A DNA stretch of 64,000 nucleotides, taken from Verrucomicrobiota bacterium. GTDB taxonomy: Bacteria; Verrucomicrobiota; Verrucomicrobiia; Verrucomicrobiales; Akkermansiaceae. Each line of letters begins with the position of its first letter. Positions within the stretch are counted from its first letter, which is position 1. The stretch spans positions 124,001 to 188,000 of the forward strand of contig JAFLEH010000008.1 in the NCBI GenBank assembly GCA_017301995.1. Reading direction: 5' to 3'. Made by a program: the position numbers and the translations under genes. Shown in pieces: positions 51,413-60,986 of this stretch. The notes under the pieces were generated by a model. The model did no database searches. It was not told the origin of the DNA and saw only the letters and a list, made by a program, of their open reading frames with translations.

Positions 51413-54400
51413 ATGTCTCCGATCCGTATTCTAACATTCATGTTGTTCGCCGTTCCTTTCGTCGCTTCGGCCGCCACACCGGACGACGGCACGGTCGCGT
51501 CGCTGCGGGAGGCGATCGGGGATCTCACGAAGTCGTTTGGGGCGCGTTATCCGGGCGGGGCGGAGTATCTGAAGAGGCTCGATGCCCTCGGGCCACAACC
51601 CGATCCCGCCGCGCTGGCGGCCCTGCGCCGGGAAGCGTTGCTCGCCAATCCGTTGTTGGATTCCGCGAAATTGTTATGCGTCCGGCGCAACGCCGGAAGT
51701 CCGAATCTCGGCCTGCCGCAGAACTGGCAGGGCAACTGCTCGCTGCCCCGCAAGGGTTATCAGGACAGCATCGCGGTGATTCAGGACCCGCGCAAGGGCG
51801 ATCCGCCCGCGCCGTTCTATCAGCCCGACGGCGGCCGCATGGTCGCGGATGTGGACCTGCATTTCGACGGCGACCGGATGCTGTTCTCGATGATCGGGAC
51901 CAATAACCGTTGGCAAATTTGGGAGATCCGCGCAGACGGCGCCGGGTTGCGGCAGGTGACGCCGGGCACCGAGAAGGACGTGGACAATTACGACGCCTGC
52001 TATCTTCCCAACGGAAAAATCATCTTCGCATCCACGCGGGTGTTCCAGGGCGTGCCATGCGTGGGCGGAGGCGGACCGGTGGCGAATCTCTTCACCATGA
52101 ACGCCGACGGCTCGGGCATCCGGCAGTTGTGTTTCGACCAGGATCACAACTGGTGTCCCACCGTGCTCAACAATGGACGCGTGCTCTTCACGCGCTGGGA
52201 GTACTCGGACACTCCCCACTATTTCACCCGCATTCTAATGCATATGAATCCGGACGGCACCGGACAAACGGAGTTCTACGGATCCGGCTCCTATTGGCCC
52301 AATTCGCTCTATTACGCCCGACCCATCCCCGGCTCGCCCGGCAAGGTGGCGGCGATCGTTTCCGGCCATCACGGCCTCGCGCGGATGGGTGAACTGGTCA
52401 TCATCGATTCCGAGGCCGGCCGCAAGGAAACCGAGGGGATCGTCCAGCGGATCCCCGGACACGGAAAGCCGGTGACTCCAACAATCAAGGACCAGCTCGT
52501 GGCTGACTCGTGGCCGCGTTTCCTCCATCCTTGGCCTCTCGGCGAAAACTATCTGCTAGTGGCCTGCCAACCCACTCCGGACGCGCCTTGGGGCATCCAT
52601 CTGGTCGATACCTTCGACAACCGGATCACCCTCGCGGAAGAACCGGGGCAGGCGTTGCTGGAACCGCAGGTGTTCCAGCCGCGGTCCGCGCCACCGTCCA
52701 TTCCCGAGCGGATCAAACCGGGGTCCAAGGAAGCGACCGTTTATCTAACCGACATCTACGCCGGACCCACCATGAACGGCGTCCCGCGCGGATCGGTGAA
52801 AGCATTGCGGGTGTATGAACCCCACTATGCCTATCCGGGCATGGGCGGTCATCAGGAAATCGGCGTGGATGGTCCGTGGGATGTGAAACGGATCCATGGC
52901 ACCGTGCCCGTGGCGCCGGACGGCTCGGCATCGTTCAAGGTCCCCGCCAACACGCCGCTGGCGCTCCAACCGTTGGACGCCGACGGACGCGCGCTCCAGA
53001 TCATGCGCAGTTGGTTCACCGCCATGCCCGGCGAGGCGGTTAGCTGCGTGGGTTGCCATGAACCGCCGGGCACCGCCAGTCCCAACCGCTCGCCGGCGTT
53101 CACCGGCCGGCCGCCGGACTCGCTCAAGCCGTGGCAGGGACCGGCCCGCGGATTCTCGTTCAAACGGGAAATCCAACCGGTGTTGGACCGGCATTGTGTT
53201 TCCTGCCACGACGGAACGGAAGCGCAGCCCTCTCTGCTCTCCGAGGAAGCCATTGCCACTCGCGGCGGACAGGGCCGCAATCCGGGAGCCGGCAAGTTCA
53301 CATCGGCCTATCTGGGCCTCCATCCGTTTGTCAGGCGCCCCGGCCCGGAAAGCGATCACCACCTGCCCAACCCGCTGGAATACCACGCCAACACCAGCGA
53401 ACTCGTCCAAATGCTCCGCAAGGGCCATCACGGCGTGAAACTCGAACAAGGGGCGTGGGACCGGCTTTACACCTGGATCGACCTCAACGTCCCGGATCAC
53501 GGCACCTGGAGCGAAAACCGCAAGATCGCCGGGAATTTCCATGAACGCCGGCTGGAGTCGCGCGGGCAGTTCGCCAATGTCACCGACGATCCGGAAACCA
53601 TCGTGCCCGCCCTATCGGTCACCCCGTTGCCCAAACCGAAACAACCCGCACCGCCGCCCGCGCCACGGGGACCGGAGGGATGGCCGTTCGACCCGACCGC
53701 CGCCGCCAAACTCCAACAGGAAACCGCCGCCAAACTGGGGATGAAGCCCAACCAGTCGCTCGACCTCGGCGACGGCGTGAAACTCGATCTGGTTCTCGTT
53801 CCCGCCGGATCGTTCGTGATGGGCTCCATCAACGGCGCCTCCGATGAATTTCCGGCCTCCGTCGTCCGCATCGATCGGCCGTTCCTACTAGGACGCTGCG
53901 AGATCACCAACCGCCAGTTCGGGCTCTTCCGCCCGGAGCACGACAGCGGATTCATCAGCGAGTTCAACAAAGACCACGTGAATCGCGGCGTGCCCGCCAA
54001 CCAGCCAGACCAACCGGCAATCCGCGTTTCCTGGAACGACGCGGTGGACTACTGCCGCTGGCTTTCCGCCCGCACCGGACGGACCTGCACGCTCCCCGAC
54101 GAGGCGCAATGGGAATTCGCCTGCCGCGCGGGCACAGCCACGCCGCTGTCGTGGGGTGAGACCGGCGCGGACTTCGCCAAGCTCGCGAACCTCGCCGACC
54201 GCAGGCTCAACCAACTCACCATCCGCGATTCGCCGGACTGGATTCCGGTGATCGGCGCGGTGGACGACCGCGCCGTGGCCACCTCGCGGGTGGGTTCCTA
54301 CGCCCCCAACGCCTGGGGACTCCGCGACATGCACGGCAACGCCGCCGAGTGGATTCTATCGATCTATCAACCCTATCCGTGGAAAGCCGATGACGGGCGC

Positions 54401-54562
54401 AACAGTGCCGACCGACCGGACGCGGAGCGCGTTCTTCGCGGCGGATCGTATTACGACCGGCCCCACCGCGCCACATCGTCGTTCCGCCTCGCCTATCCGG
54501 CCTGGCAGAAGGTACACAACGCCGGTTTCCGCGTGATGGTGGCGGTTCCCGATCCGAAGTGA
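51413..54562 (+). CDS. secreted di-haem, HZS-alpha-like protein fused to a SUMF1 domain
   Basis: 1049 residues. Signal peptide MSPIRILTFMLFAVPFVASA. The N-terminal 500 residues are a TolB-like beta-propeller (DVDLHFDGDRMLFSMIGTNNRWQIWEIRADG, NYDACYLPNGKIIFAST, ILMHMNPDGTGQTEFYGSGSYWP). Two CXXCH haem-c motifs follow: CVGCHEPP at about 544 and CVSCHDGT at about 593. This order matches proteins related to the hydrazine synthase alpha subunit that are common in PVC bacteria. The C-terminal 250 residues are a SUMF1/FGE-like domain (VPAGSFVMGS, LPDEAQWEFACRAG, NAWGLRDMHGNAAEW, RVLRGGSYYD) without the catalytic cysteines (RATSSFRLAYP). Probably a periplasmic multi-domain redox or binding protein; true hydrazine synthesis is not implied. 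Confidence 0.85.
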   Translation: MSPIRILTFMLFAVPFVASAATPDDGTVASLREAIGDLTKSFGARYPGGAEYLKRLDALGPQPDPAALAALRREALLANPLLDSAKLLCVRRNAGSPNLGLPQNWQGNCSLPRKGYQDSIAVIQDPRKGDPPAPFYQPDGGRMVADVDLHFDGDRMLFSMIGTNNRWQIWEIRADGAGLRQVTPGTEKDVDNYDACYLPNGKIIFASTRVFQGVPCVGGGGPVANLFTMNADGSGIRQLCFDQDHNWCPTVLNNGRVLFTRWEYSDTPHYFTRILMHMNPDGTGQTEFYGSGSYWPNSLYYARPIPGSPGKVAAIVSGHHGLARMGELVIIDSEAGRKETEGIVQRIPGHGKPVTPTIKDQLVADSWPRFLHPWPLGENYLLVACQPTPDAPWGIHLVDTFDNRITLAEEPGQALLEPQVFQPRSAPPSIPERIKPGSKEATVYLTDIYAGPTMNGVPRGSVKALRVYEPHYAYPGMGGHQEIGVDGPWDVKRIHGTVPVAPDGSASFKVPANTPLALQPLDADGRALQIMRSWFTAMPGEAVSCVGCHEPPGTASPNRSPAFTGRPPDSLKPWQGPARGFSFKREIQPVLDRHCVSCHDGTEAQPSLLSEEAIATRGGQGRNPGAGKFTSAYLGLHPFVRRPGPESDHHLPNPLEYHANTSELVQMLRKGHHGVKLEQGAWDRLYTWIDLNVPDHGTWSENRKIAGNFHERRLESRGQFANVTDDPETIVPALSVTPLPKPKQPAPPPAPRGPEGWPFDPTAAAKLQQETAAKLGMKPNQSLDLGDGVKLDLVLVPAGSFVMGSINGASDEFPASVVRIDRPFLLGRCEITNRQFGLFRPEHDSGFISEFNKDHVNRGVPANQPDQPAIRVSWNDAVDYCRWLSARTGRTCTLPDEAQWEFACRAGTATPLSWGETGADFAKLANLADRRLNQLTIRDSPDWIPVIGAVDDRAVATSRVGSYAPNAWGLRDMHGNAAEWILSIYQPYPWKADDGRNSADRPDAERVLRGGSYYDRPHRATSSFRLAYPAWQKVHNAGFRVMVAVPDPK

Positions 54563-54570
54563 TCCATCCG

Positions 54571-55128
54571 CTATTCCCCGCCGCGCGGTCCCGGCTGCGG
54601 AACCGGAGTGTTGGGTTTCCGGATCGCAAGCACCGAGAACACGATCAGGAAACCCTTCTGGAAAAAACCAAGCGGTGAGATCGCCGCCGCTTCCACGAAA
54701 TTGCCCCGCACGCCGGTCACGAACGCGAGAATCGCGCCGATAACAATCAGGAGGATCACCAACGACGACACCAACATCTGGGAATCCTTCGCCGCATAGA
54801 CGATGAGCCAAACGATTCCCGTCGCGAGCAGGGACACGAACGCCGCGAGGTGATAGTTTGATCCCGGCGGCGTGGTCGCCAGCAGCGGCAGAAGCAGGGC
54901 GATTCCCGCCGCGCTCCACGACAGCCCCTTCCAGCCGATCCGGCGGCAGTGCCACCAATAATACCCGAGCAGCGCCGCCAAGGCCGAGAAAACCACGACC
55001 GCCGCGGGACTGCCCCTCACCAGTTCCTCACTGATAGGCGCGGCCGGACATGCACCGGGCATGATTCCAACCAACAGCGCCCCGGCCGCCAGAAGGGCGG
55101 CAAGGCTTGTTCTGATCTTTCGTTCCAT
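54571..55128 (-). CDS. membrane protein of unknown function
   Basis: 185 residues. The first hydrophobic segment could be a signal peptide (SLAALLAAGALLVGIMPGACPA). Four more membrane helices follow (AAVVVFSALAALLGYYWW, SAAGIALLLPLLAT, NYHLAAFVSLLATGIVWLIVYAA, MLVSSLVILLIVIGAILAFV) with a final short hydrophobic stretch. No family recognised. It converges with the di-haem protein (8 bases apart). The frame upstream of 55128 is not coding. Confidence 0.75.
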   Translation of the reverse strand: MERKIRTSLAALLAAGALLVGIMPGACPAAPISEELVRGSPAAVVVFSALAALLGYYWWHCRRIGWKGLSWSAAGIALLLPLLATTPPGSNYHLAAFVSLLATGIVWLIVYAAKDSQMLVSSLVILLIVIGAILAFVTGVRGNFVEAAAISPLGFFQKGFLIVFSVLAIRKPNTPVPQPGPRGGE

Positions 55129-55210
55129 AGAGTGTGTGCGATCCCGGATACGGCTCCCGCCAATCCGGCGCCGATCTTTCCGGCTTCCGGAAACGACCGC
55201 TCGCGCGGCC

Positions 55211-55238
55211 AGACTAACATGTACAAGCGGTCCGTCAA
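55211..55238 (-). promoter_or_regulatory. possible promoter for the 54571-55128 gene
   Basis: On the minus strand TTGACG (55233-55238) and TAGTCT (55211-55216), 16 bases apart, lie about 85 bases upstream of the start codon. Confidence 0.35.
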
Positions 55239-55391
55239 GCAATTTGACAGGTTCGATAAAAATTGGGTGTTTCACCCCCCTTCCGGCGAATGACGAAAGA
55301 TGATGGAAAATTCTCGAATGCTCCGCCAGATAGACCTCGCCCGCGTGCGGGCTGACAGAACCGCCCCTCGGCCGCCGTATTCGCCAGCCGC

Positions 55392-56765
55392 ATGAATCAC
55401 TGGGTTTCCCGTCGTCGTTTTCTCCACACCGCCGGTGCGGCGGGGGTGGCGTTTGCATCCTCGCTGCGCGGCCAGACGCCCGCCGTGGCGGCGAATTCCA
55501 AACTGCGCGTGCTGTGCGTCGGCGTGGTTGGAACGATCGGCAAGACCGACCGCAAACAGCTTGCCGCCCATCCCGCGGTGGAGATTGCCGGGCTGTGCGA
55601 TGTCGATTCGCGGGCGCTTGCCGAGGCCGCCGCCGAGCACCCGAAGGCCTTCACCTGCCGCGACTACCGCGAGGCGTTCGCCAAGCACGGCGAAAAGTTC
55701 GATGCGGTGGTGGTGGCCACGCCGGATCACAGCCATGCGCCGATCGTTCTAACCGCAATGGAGGCGCGCAAACACGTTTACGGGCAAAAGCCGCTGGTCC
55801 ACCAGCTCGCGGAGATCCGCATGATCGAGGAGGCGGTGGCGGTTAGGCCGGGGCTGATGACCCAGCTCGGCAACCAGCGCATGGACAACGCCGGACGCCG
55901 CGCCGCGGTGGACATCCTGCGCGGAAAAATGTTGGGCAAGGCGCTCGCCGGATATGCCTGGGTCAATTCACCCAACGACCGCGCCTATTTCAATCTCGAC
56001 CGCAAGCTCGCCGCGCCCTCGGCCCCGCCCGCCAACCTCGATTGGGACCTGTGGCTGGGTCCGTGCCCTACCGTGCCCTACCGCGACGGCATCGCGCCCG
56101 TGGTGTGGCGCTCGCTGTGGGAATACGGCAGCAACGGCATGGGCGATTGGGGCTGCCATGTGCTCGATGTGATCCTGTTCGCCTACGACGAACTCGTTTC
56201 CCCGGCCACGGTCATCACCCGGTGTGAAAAGGTCGCCAACCCGGCGTTCCACGCGCATCCGTGCAAAAGCACGCTTACCTATCAGGTGAAGTCGGACCAC
56301 TTCGCCAAGCCGGAGTTTCCGATCCACTACAGCGACTCCGCCCAAGCGCCGCCGCGTGCCGAACTGGGGCTTCCGGACGGACGCTATCCGGACACCAACA
56401 TGACCGCCGTGGTCTGCGAGGGCGGCACACTCGTTCTAACCGCCGACGGGCGTCTGGAAATCTGGCGTGAGGGGAAAATGTCCTCCGGGCTCAAAATGCC
56501 GGGCCTGCCGGAGTATCCCAGAATGAACCACTGGCACGCCTGGGTGGACAACTGCCTGGGCCGCAAGGCCGAACTGCGCACGCCGTTCAAGGAAGCCGCC
56601 CGCATCACCGAGGCCACCCTGCTGGCGGTGAAAGCCGCGCGCTTTCCGAATCAGGAACTCCGCTGGGACAAGGCGTCCCTGTCTTTCACCAACAGCCCGG
56701 AGGCCACCGCATCCATCGTCCGCCGCGCCTACCGCGACGGCTTCGCCCCGCCGCATGTGGCGTAA
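55392..56765 (+). CDS. Tat-exported Gfo/Idh/MocA family oxidoreductase
   Basis: 457 residues. Twin-arginine signal SRRRFLHTAGAAGVAFASS, so it is folded with its cofactor before export. The NAD(P)-binding Rossmann domain starts KLRVLCVGVVG and contains DAVVVATPDHSHAPIVLTAMEARKHVYGQKPL, where the family motif EKP is changed to QKP. The C-terminal alpha/beta domain is typical (PCPTVPYRDGIAPVVWRSLWEYGSNGMGDWGCHVLDVI). Such secreted members are numerous in PVC bacteria and are linked to polysaccharide breakdown. The stop codon overlaps the start of an RHS remnant. Confidence 0.9.
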   Translation: MNHWVSRRRFLHTAGAAGVAFASSLRGQTPAVAANSKLRVLCVGVVGTIGKTDRKQLAAHPAVEIAGLCDVDSRALAEAAAEHPKAFTCRDYREAFAKHGEKFDAVVVATPDHSHAPIVLTAMEARKHVYGQKPLVHQLAEIRMIEEAVAVRPGLMTQLGNQRMDNAGRRAAVDILRGKMLGKALAGYAWVNSPNDRAYFNLDRKLAAPSAPPANLDWDLWLGPCPTVPYRDGIAPVVWRSLWEYGSNGMGDWGCHVLDVILFAYDELVSPATVITRCEKVANPAFHAHPCKSTLTYQVKSDHFAKPEFPIHYSDSAQAPPRAELGLPDGRYPDTNMTAVVCEGGTLVLTADGRLEIWREGKMSSGLKMPGLPEYPRMNHWHAWVDNCLGRKAELRTPFKEAARITEATLLAVKAARFPNQELRWDKASLSFTNSPEATASIVRRAYRDGFAPPHVA

Positions 56766-58599
56766 ACACCCCGCCCTGGTGGCGACCCGCACATGGGACA
56801 CCACCCGCGACGTTCTCCTGGCCATCGGAAATAAAGCTGGAGGAACCGTCCGGTCATCCTACACTTGCACCGTGAACGACATCGGACAGCGCACCGCCGT
56901 CGCCACCGGAGGATCGGAATTCACCGGATCCCCGGCGGACTGGTCGTGGCGTTACGATGCCTTGGGCCAGTTGGAAAAGGCAGCCCTGGGCACCACCGGA
57001 GACAAGGGCCGCAACTACCAATACGATGCCATCGGCAACCGCGTCACTTCCGCGGCGGGCAACTGGAACGCGAACCTCACCGCCTTCACACCCTCCTCCA
57101 CCGCATCCTACTACGGCGTGCTTTTCAACGGAACACCTTCCGCCCCCGGAGCCAACCCCCTCAACCAATACGCCGCCATCCGCGGCCAGTTCACCGCCGA
57201 TCCGGTTCACGATTACGACGGCAACATGACCTCCGGCCCCGTTCCCGGCTCCAATGGCAACACCCCCGGCGTCCAGGCACCCGCCAACGCCACCAACATC
57301 GTCTGGGACGCGGAGAACCGGCTGGTTTCCGCCACCGTGGCCGGCGTCATCCACACCTACGCATACGACCACCTCTCGCGCCTCGTCTCAAGGAGCGTGG
57401 GCGTCCCGCCCACATCCTCAACCTACATCTACGACGGCTGGAACCGCATCGCCGAATACGACGGTGCCGGGGTCCTTCAGGACACCTTCACCTGGGGACT
57501 CGATCTATCCGGCACCATGCAGGGAGCCGGCGGCGTGGGCGGCCTCCTCGCCACCCGCTGGGCCAGCGCCTCCGGCTCGCCCACCTACTACCCGACTTAC
57601 GACGGAAACGGCAACATCAGCGAATATCTAACCGCCGCCGGCCTCCCCGCCGTCCACTACGAATACGACCCCTTCGGCGCCCTCACCCGCCTCACCGGCG
57701 GCAATTCCACCCGTTTCCAATACCGCTTCAGCACCAAACCCCGCGACCCGGACACCGGCCTCTACTACTACGGCCACCGCTGGTATGATCCTCTAACCGG
57801 CAGATGGCCATCACGCGATCCGATTGAGGAAAGGGGCGGGGTGAACCTGTATGGGTTTGTTGAAAACAATAGTGTTCATCGCTTTGATGCCTTCGGACTC
57901 TCGGGATCGTGCAGATGCTGTGTAATCGAGCCGCTGCGGGTTGAACGCGGCGGCGACACGGTACTTCCCTCGATACAATTCCACCTCACAGCCGGATTAG
58001 GGGGACCGCTTTCCGGGTACGATTGCGACCCTAAATGCTGTGAAGTAAGGCAAATGGTCAGGGGCTCCGCGATTTACAAGTACATTCGCGACAATGGCGA
58101 GCCGGTGGTTCTGAACAAGGCGCCGCAGAGCGGCAGATATTGGGACAAATCCATGGTGGATAACGAATGGACTGAAGAACCCTATAATCGGGAAGTGAAA
58201 GCAGGTGACTATTATGATATGCCAGATGGTTCTCAGCGGGTCAGACATCATGATATTCCGGGGTCGCAACTGCCGGTGGCAAGCGGCCACCATTTTGAAC
58301 TGACGATGGATTTTGTGGCATACATCGCGGATACATGCCAGAAGGAATCCTTGGGGCCACCAAACTTCTACGGTTTCAGAGTTAGTGACAATGAGGTTCA
58401 TGGAGTATATGGACTGGACGACGAGACTGAGGTCCGCGGAGAAGATTATACTTCACAAGGGACTCCTCTTGGCTCAAATCTTGATCCTAGCCAGACCGCC
58501 GAAATGCTCGAAGTTAGAGAACGGAACCGACAAGAGGATAACCGATCAAGAAGGCCGATTCGGCTGCCATCCAGGCCCATTGCCCCCCGGAGGCCATAA
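56755..58599 (+). pseudogene. 5'-truncated RHS protein with variable C-terminal tip
   Basis: 614-residue frame. It starts inside RHS repeat sequence (VATRTWDTTRDVLLAIGN, YTCTVNDIGQRTAVATGG), without signal or N-terminal region, right after the oxidoreductase stop. YD-type repeats follow (WRYDALGQLEKA, YQYDAIGNR, WDAENRLVSATV, YAYDHLSRL, YIYDGWNRI). The RHS core signature is intact: DTGLYYYGHRWYDPLTGRW followed by [20 protein letters not shown] and DAFGL. The tip after about residue 382 is more AT-rich and holds SCRCC, CDPKCCEVRQMV and a charged tail (EDNRSRRPIRLPSRP). Tip function unknown. It is probably the displaced 3' end of a larger RHS gene. Confidence 0.85.
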
Positions 58600-58627
58600 T
58601 CCTAATCTCCGGGTGTTCCGGATTACA

Positions 58628-59134
58628 ATGACTACCCAACTCAAGATCTTGGCCCTTGCTGCGGCACTTTTCCCATCCGCGTGCCTCGGTGCGCATGGTG
58701 TGAGCATCAACGCATCCGATGTGCAAGCCCTCGCGCGACATGGCATTTTCATCACGCGGGTTGGAACCCCGGGTGAGACACCCGCCCAATTCGATATCCG
58801 GTTCCGCCCATCGGCACCCGCCATGATTAGGATTCGTGATTCGGGAAACAAGGGTGCGTTGGTTGCAGTCGCCGCACCTAAGGATACCGATACCAAAGTT
58901 AGCGTCTATCTGATGGCAATTGAGGATGTAACCGAAGTGAGCTTCCTGATTTTCCCGCAGGAGCGTCCCGAAGCACTTGCGAGTATCTCGGTCGATGTCA
59001 AGCTGTCCGCCGGACAAAACGCCAAACCGCCTCCCCGCGGCCCGTCCCCGGCCAACCCTACCGTCCCGGATACCCCCACGCTCCCTAACCGACCAAACCA
59101 AACCACCCAACCCCAGCCCCGCAACACCCCATGA
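58628..59134 (+). CDS. small exported protein next to the RHS tip
   Basis: 168 residues. Signal peptide [24 protein letters not shown], of which SACLGA could be the cleavage region. A compact beta-rich domain follows ([58 protein letters not shown]). The tail from about 140 is Pro/Thr/Asn-rich and looks unstructured. Its position directly after the RHS tip would suit an immunity or accessory protein, but there is no family evidence. It overlaps the next small gene by 4 bases (ATGA). Confidence 0.6.
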   Translation: MTTQLKILALAAALFPSACLGAHGVSINASDVQALARHGIFITRVGTPGETPAQFDIRFRPSAPAMIRIRDSGNKGALVAVAAPKDTDTKVSVYLMAIEDVTEVSFLIFPQERPEALASISVDVKLSAGQNAKPPPRGPSPANPTVPDTPTLPNRPNQTTQPQPRNTP

Positions 59135-59247
59135 AATCATCCGCCATCCGCCTGTTGCTGTCCATCATCTTCGCCCTCGTCCCCGCGCTGGCCAGCGCCT
59201 ATTACGATCCCGTCCAGGGCCGCTGGTGCTCGCGCGATCCAATCTGA
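59131..59247 (+). pseudogene. signal peptide fused to an RHS core fragment, interrupted by a stop
   Basis: 38-residue frame: a signal-peptide-like start ([23 protein letters not shown]) followed directly by [15 protein letters not shown] and a TGA. After the stop the same frame continues [15 protein letters not shown] and TDSLGLVAS, the rest of the RHS core motif, up to a TGA at about 59358. The TGA sits where GGA (Gly, DPIGEQGG) would be expected, so a single base change may have broken the gene. Start overlaps the stop of the upstream gene. Confidence 0.7.
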
Positions 59248-60003
59248 GAACAAGGTGGGGTGAACCTGTATGGATTCGTAGGGAACAGCCCGTGCGGAGC
59301 AACGGACAGCCTTGGCTTGGTTGCCTCTCCACTGGATGTAGCGGGGGCCGCAGCGTGACCGAAGCACTCGCCCAAGCCAATAGGGACGGACTGAAACGAG
59401 CGCCCGAGTATTGCGGCCTGCTGTGCTGCAATTCCAACAATACAATTTCCCCAACAATACAATTTCCCAGACAAATAGTTTTCAACCCTTCGGCGGCAAG
59501 GGTCCTCCGTATGGAATGGGGGATTCCCCTAACACCAATGGTTCCGTTTCCCGCAGCTCTGAAGACCCGCCCCCCGCGAAGCCAGGCTCCGCGCCGTGCA
59601 CATGCAAGGGGACACTTTGAGAACAATAAAAGGACTGTCCCCTTACTGTCTCTGCTCAAAATCCTCTACTGGGATGGAAGCGGAATCTGGATTTTGGCAA
59701 AACGACTCGAAAGTGGCACTTTTTCCTGGCCCAAGGCCACCGATGTCAAAGACGGCAAACTCCGTCTGACACCTATGAATCCGCCGTAGCAAGTGACAAC
59801 GCAAGGCGCTTGGGACCCCGCTTACCTAGCAACGGATCACCCGCACCGAGTGCGGCGTGGAGGGCTTCCTTGAGCGCTTACTCAGAGCGCGGACCCCGCC
59901 TAACAGTTACGATGGGAATTTGGAAATCGGGAACGATGAAAGCTCGGCCCTGCACACGGTGCTGGAGTCGCTGGGACTCCGGGCCCGATACATGCTCGTT
60001 TTG
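59248..60003 (+). other. degenerate RHS tip and IS66 debris (no intact gene)
   Basis: After the interrupted RHS fragment another frame reads [23 protein letters not shown] (from about 59354), like part of an RHS tip shifted out of frame. A 17-base unit containing AACAATACAATTTCCC occurs twice at about 59437-59470. AGGGGACA and TGTCCCCT (about 59608-59642) form an inverted repeat around a T-poor spacer. IS66 fragments follow. Confidence 0.6.
59640..59789 (+). pseudogene. IS66-family TnpB remnant
   Basis: The C-terminal part of IS66 Orf2/TnpB is readable: [31 protein letters not shown] followed by DGKLRLT. In the intact protein this lies after about residue 50; the 5' part is missing and replaced by the inverted repeat region. 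No function expected. Confidence 0.75.
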
Positions 60004-60010
60004 CTAACTA
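59860..60010 (+). pseudogene. possible IS66 TnpC remnant
   Basis: A frame reading SYDGNLEIGNDESSALHTVLESLGLRARYML resembles the end of the IS66 transposase (..DGRLEIDNN.. and ..LYTLLESCR...YL..), with an internal deletion between ND and ESSAL. Position directly after the TnpB remnant matches IS66 gene order. Resemblance is short, so I hold it loosely. Confidence 0.4.
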
Positions 60011-60561
60011 ACTACCATGCAATATCTTCGGAATACTATCCAGTTGTCGCTCTTAGACTTGGTAACGACAATTAGATACCACGCGCCGCTGAGATTTGAA
60101 ACATTCCACTCTGCTGAAACGACCGCGGTTTTGTTATCAATATATGCGATGTCTTTGATAGAGCACTTTCCAACATCAAACTTCTCCCGAAGATCCTCTG
60201 CCACCCTCGCTCGTATGGCCACATCTTCGTTTGGGTGCGATGTCCTAGACGCGCGTGCGGTTTCCCAGCGTGACCTAACCAGCTTCCTGTCGGCAAAAAC
60301 TATCGTCCAATCCATCGAATCCACGGGCGGCCATTCCAGCTTCTTTGATTGCGAAGCAGTGGGCACATATCCCGCCGCTTGCGGCGGGGATTTTATTTCG
60401 GACTGCGGTTTGCTATTCTCCAAATCAAATTTGCTGTTACAGTCTGGCCGCACATCAGAAATGGCATTTGGTTGGTTGCGACTACTGCTGCAGGAGGCAA
60501 TTGAAATGTGGAAAGCCAATAATGCGGGGAAAGCCAGATCGCATCGTATGGATTTGCCCAT
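60004..60561 (-). CDS. AT-rich lipoprotein of unknown function
   Basis: 185 residues if the start is MGKSIRCDLAFPALLAFHISIASC, which gives a lipoprotein signal with lipobox SIASC. The mature domain (about 75-185: WPPVDSMDWTIVFADRKLVRSRWETARASR, RVAEDLREKFDVGKCSIKDIAYIDNKTAVVSAEWNV) looks like one alpha/beta unit. Base composition is much lower in GC than the chromosome, as in the cassette array. It is in the RHS/IS66 graveyard and is likely horizontally acquired. Longer starts up to 60687 are open. Family unknown. Confidence 0.6.
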   Translation of the reverse strand: MGKSIRCDLAFPALLAFHISIASCSSSRNQPNAISDVRPDCNSKFDLENSKPQSEIKSPPQAAGYVPTASQSKKLEWPPVDSMDWTIVFADRKLVRSRWETARASRTSHPNEDVAIRARVAEDLREKFDVGKCSIKDIAYIDNKTAVVSAEWNVSNLSGAWYLIVVTKSKSDNWIVFRRYCMVVS

Positions 60562-60986
60562 TACAATTCTCACAGATCCTCCCATTCTCAGAAGCAAGCG
60601 TTTGGTATTATCGCCTTGAAAACACGCAAGCAAGCTAGCCATGTTACTAAATATTATTTGCAAATACATCTCTAAATAGTTTTTCACAATAGCACTTATC
60701 CGCTCAAGAGTGGGGAGTTCTGTGGCTCATGATTCGCCGGAGTGAAGGCCGAGGCGGGTCTTGAACTGGGAGAGTTTTAGCGCCGCGTCGGCCCACTGGT
60801 CAACCAGTTTGCGAAAGCGCTTGAAATTCACAATTGGGGGTCACTCCCTTTCTCAGTGCAACACCGTCACCTGCACCATCCCCGGCCAGCCCGCCTTCTC
60901 CCGTGTCATCGACCGCGCCGACCGCTCTCTGGGCCGCGACAAAGGCTGGCAACTCCTCAATGGCGCCACCGTCGAAAACTCCGCCA
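60562..60986. other. junction of mobile debris and an RHS repeat fragment
   Basis: No intact gene in about 425 bases. On the minus strand 60730-60840 a frame ends FKRFRKLVDQWADAALKLSQFKTRLGLHSGES and stop, which looks like the tail of an unknown (perhaps transposase) protein. On the plus strand 60855-61000 reads QCNTVTCTIPGQPAFSRVIDRADRS and GRDKGWQLLNGATVE, i.e. an RHS repeat piece without start or stop. It abuts the GH29 stop codon. Confidence 0.6.

Noticed and set aside
51413..54562. Hydrazine synthase
   Set aside because: Only the alpha-like scaffold is present; beta and gamma subunits and any anammox context are missing, and the protein carries an additional SUMF1 domain.
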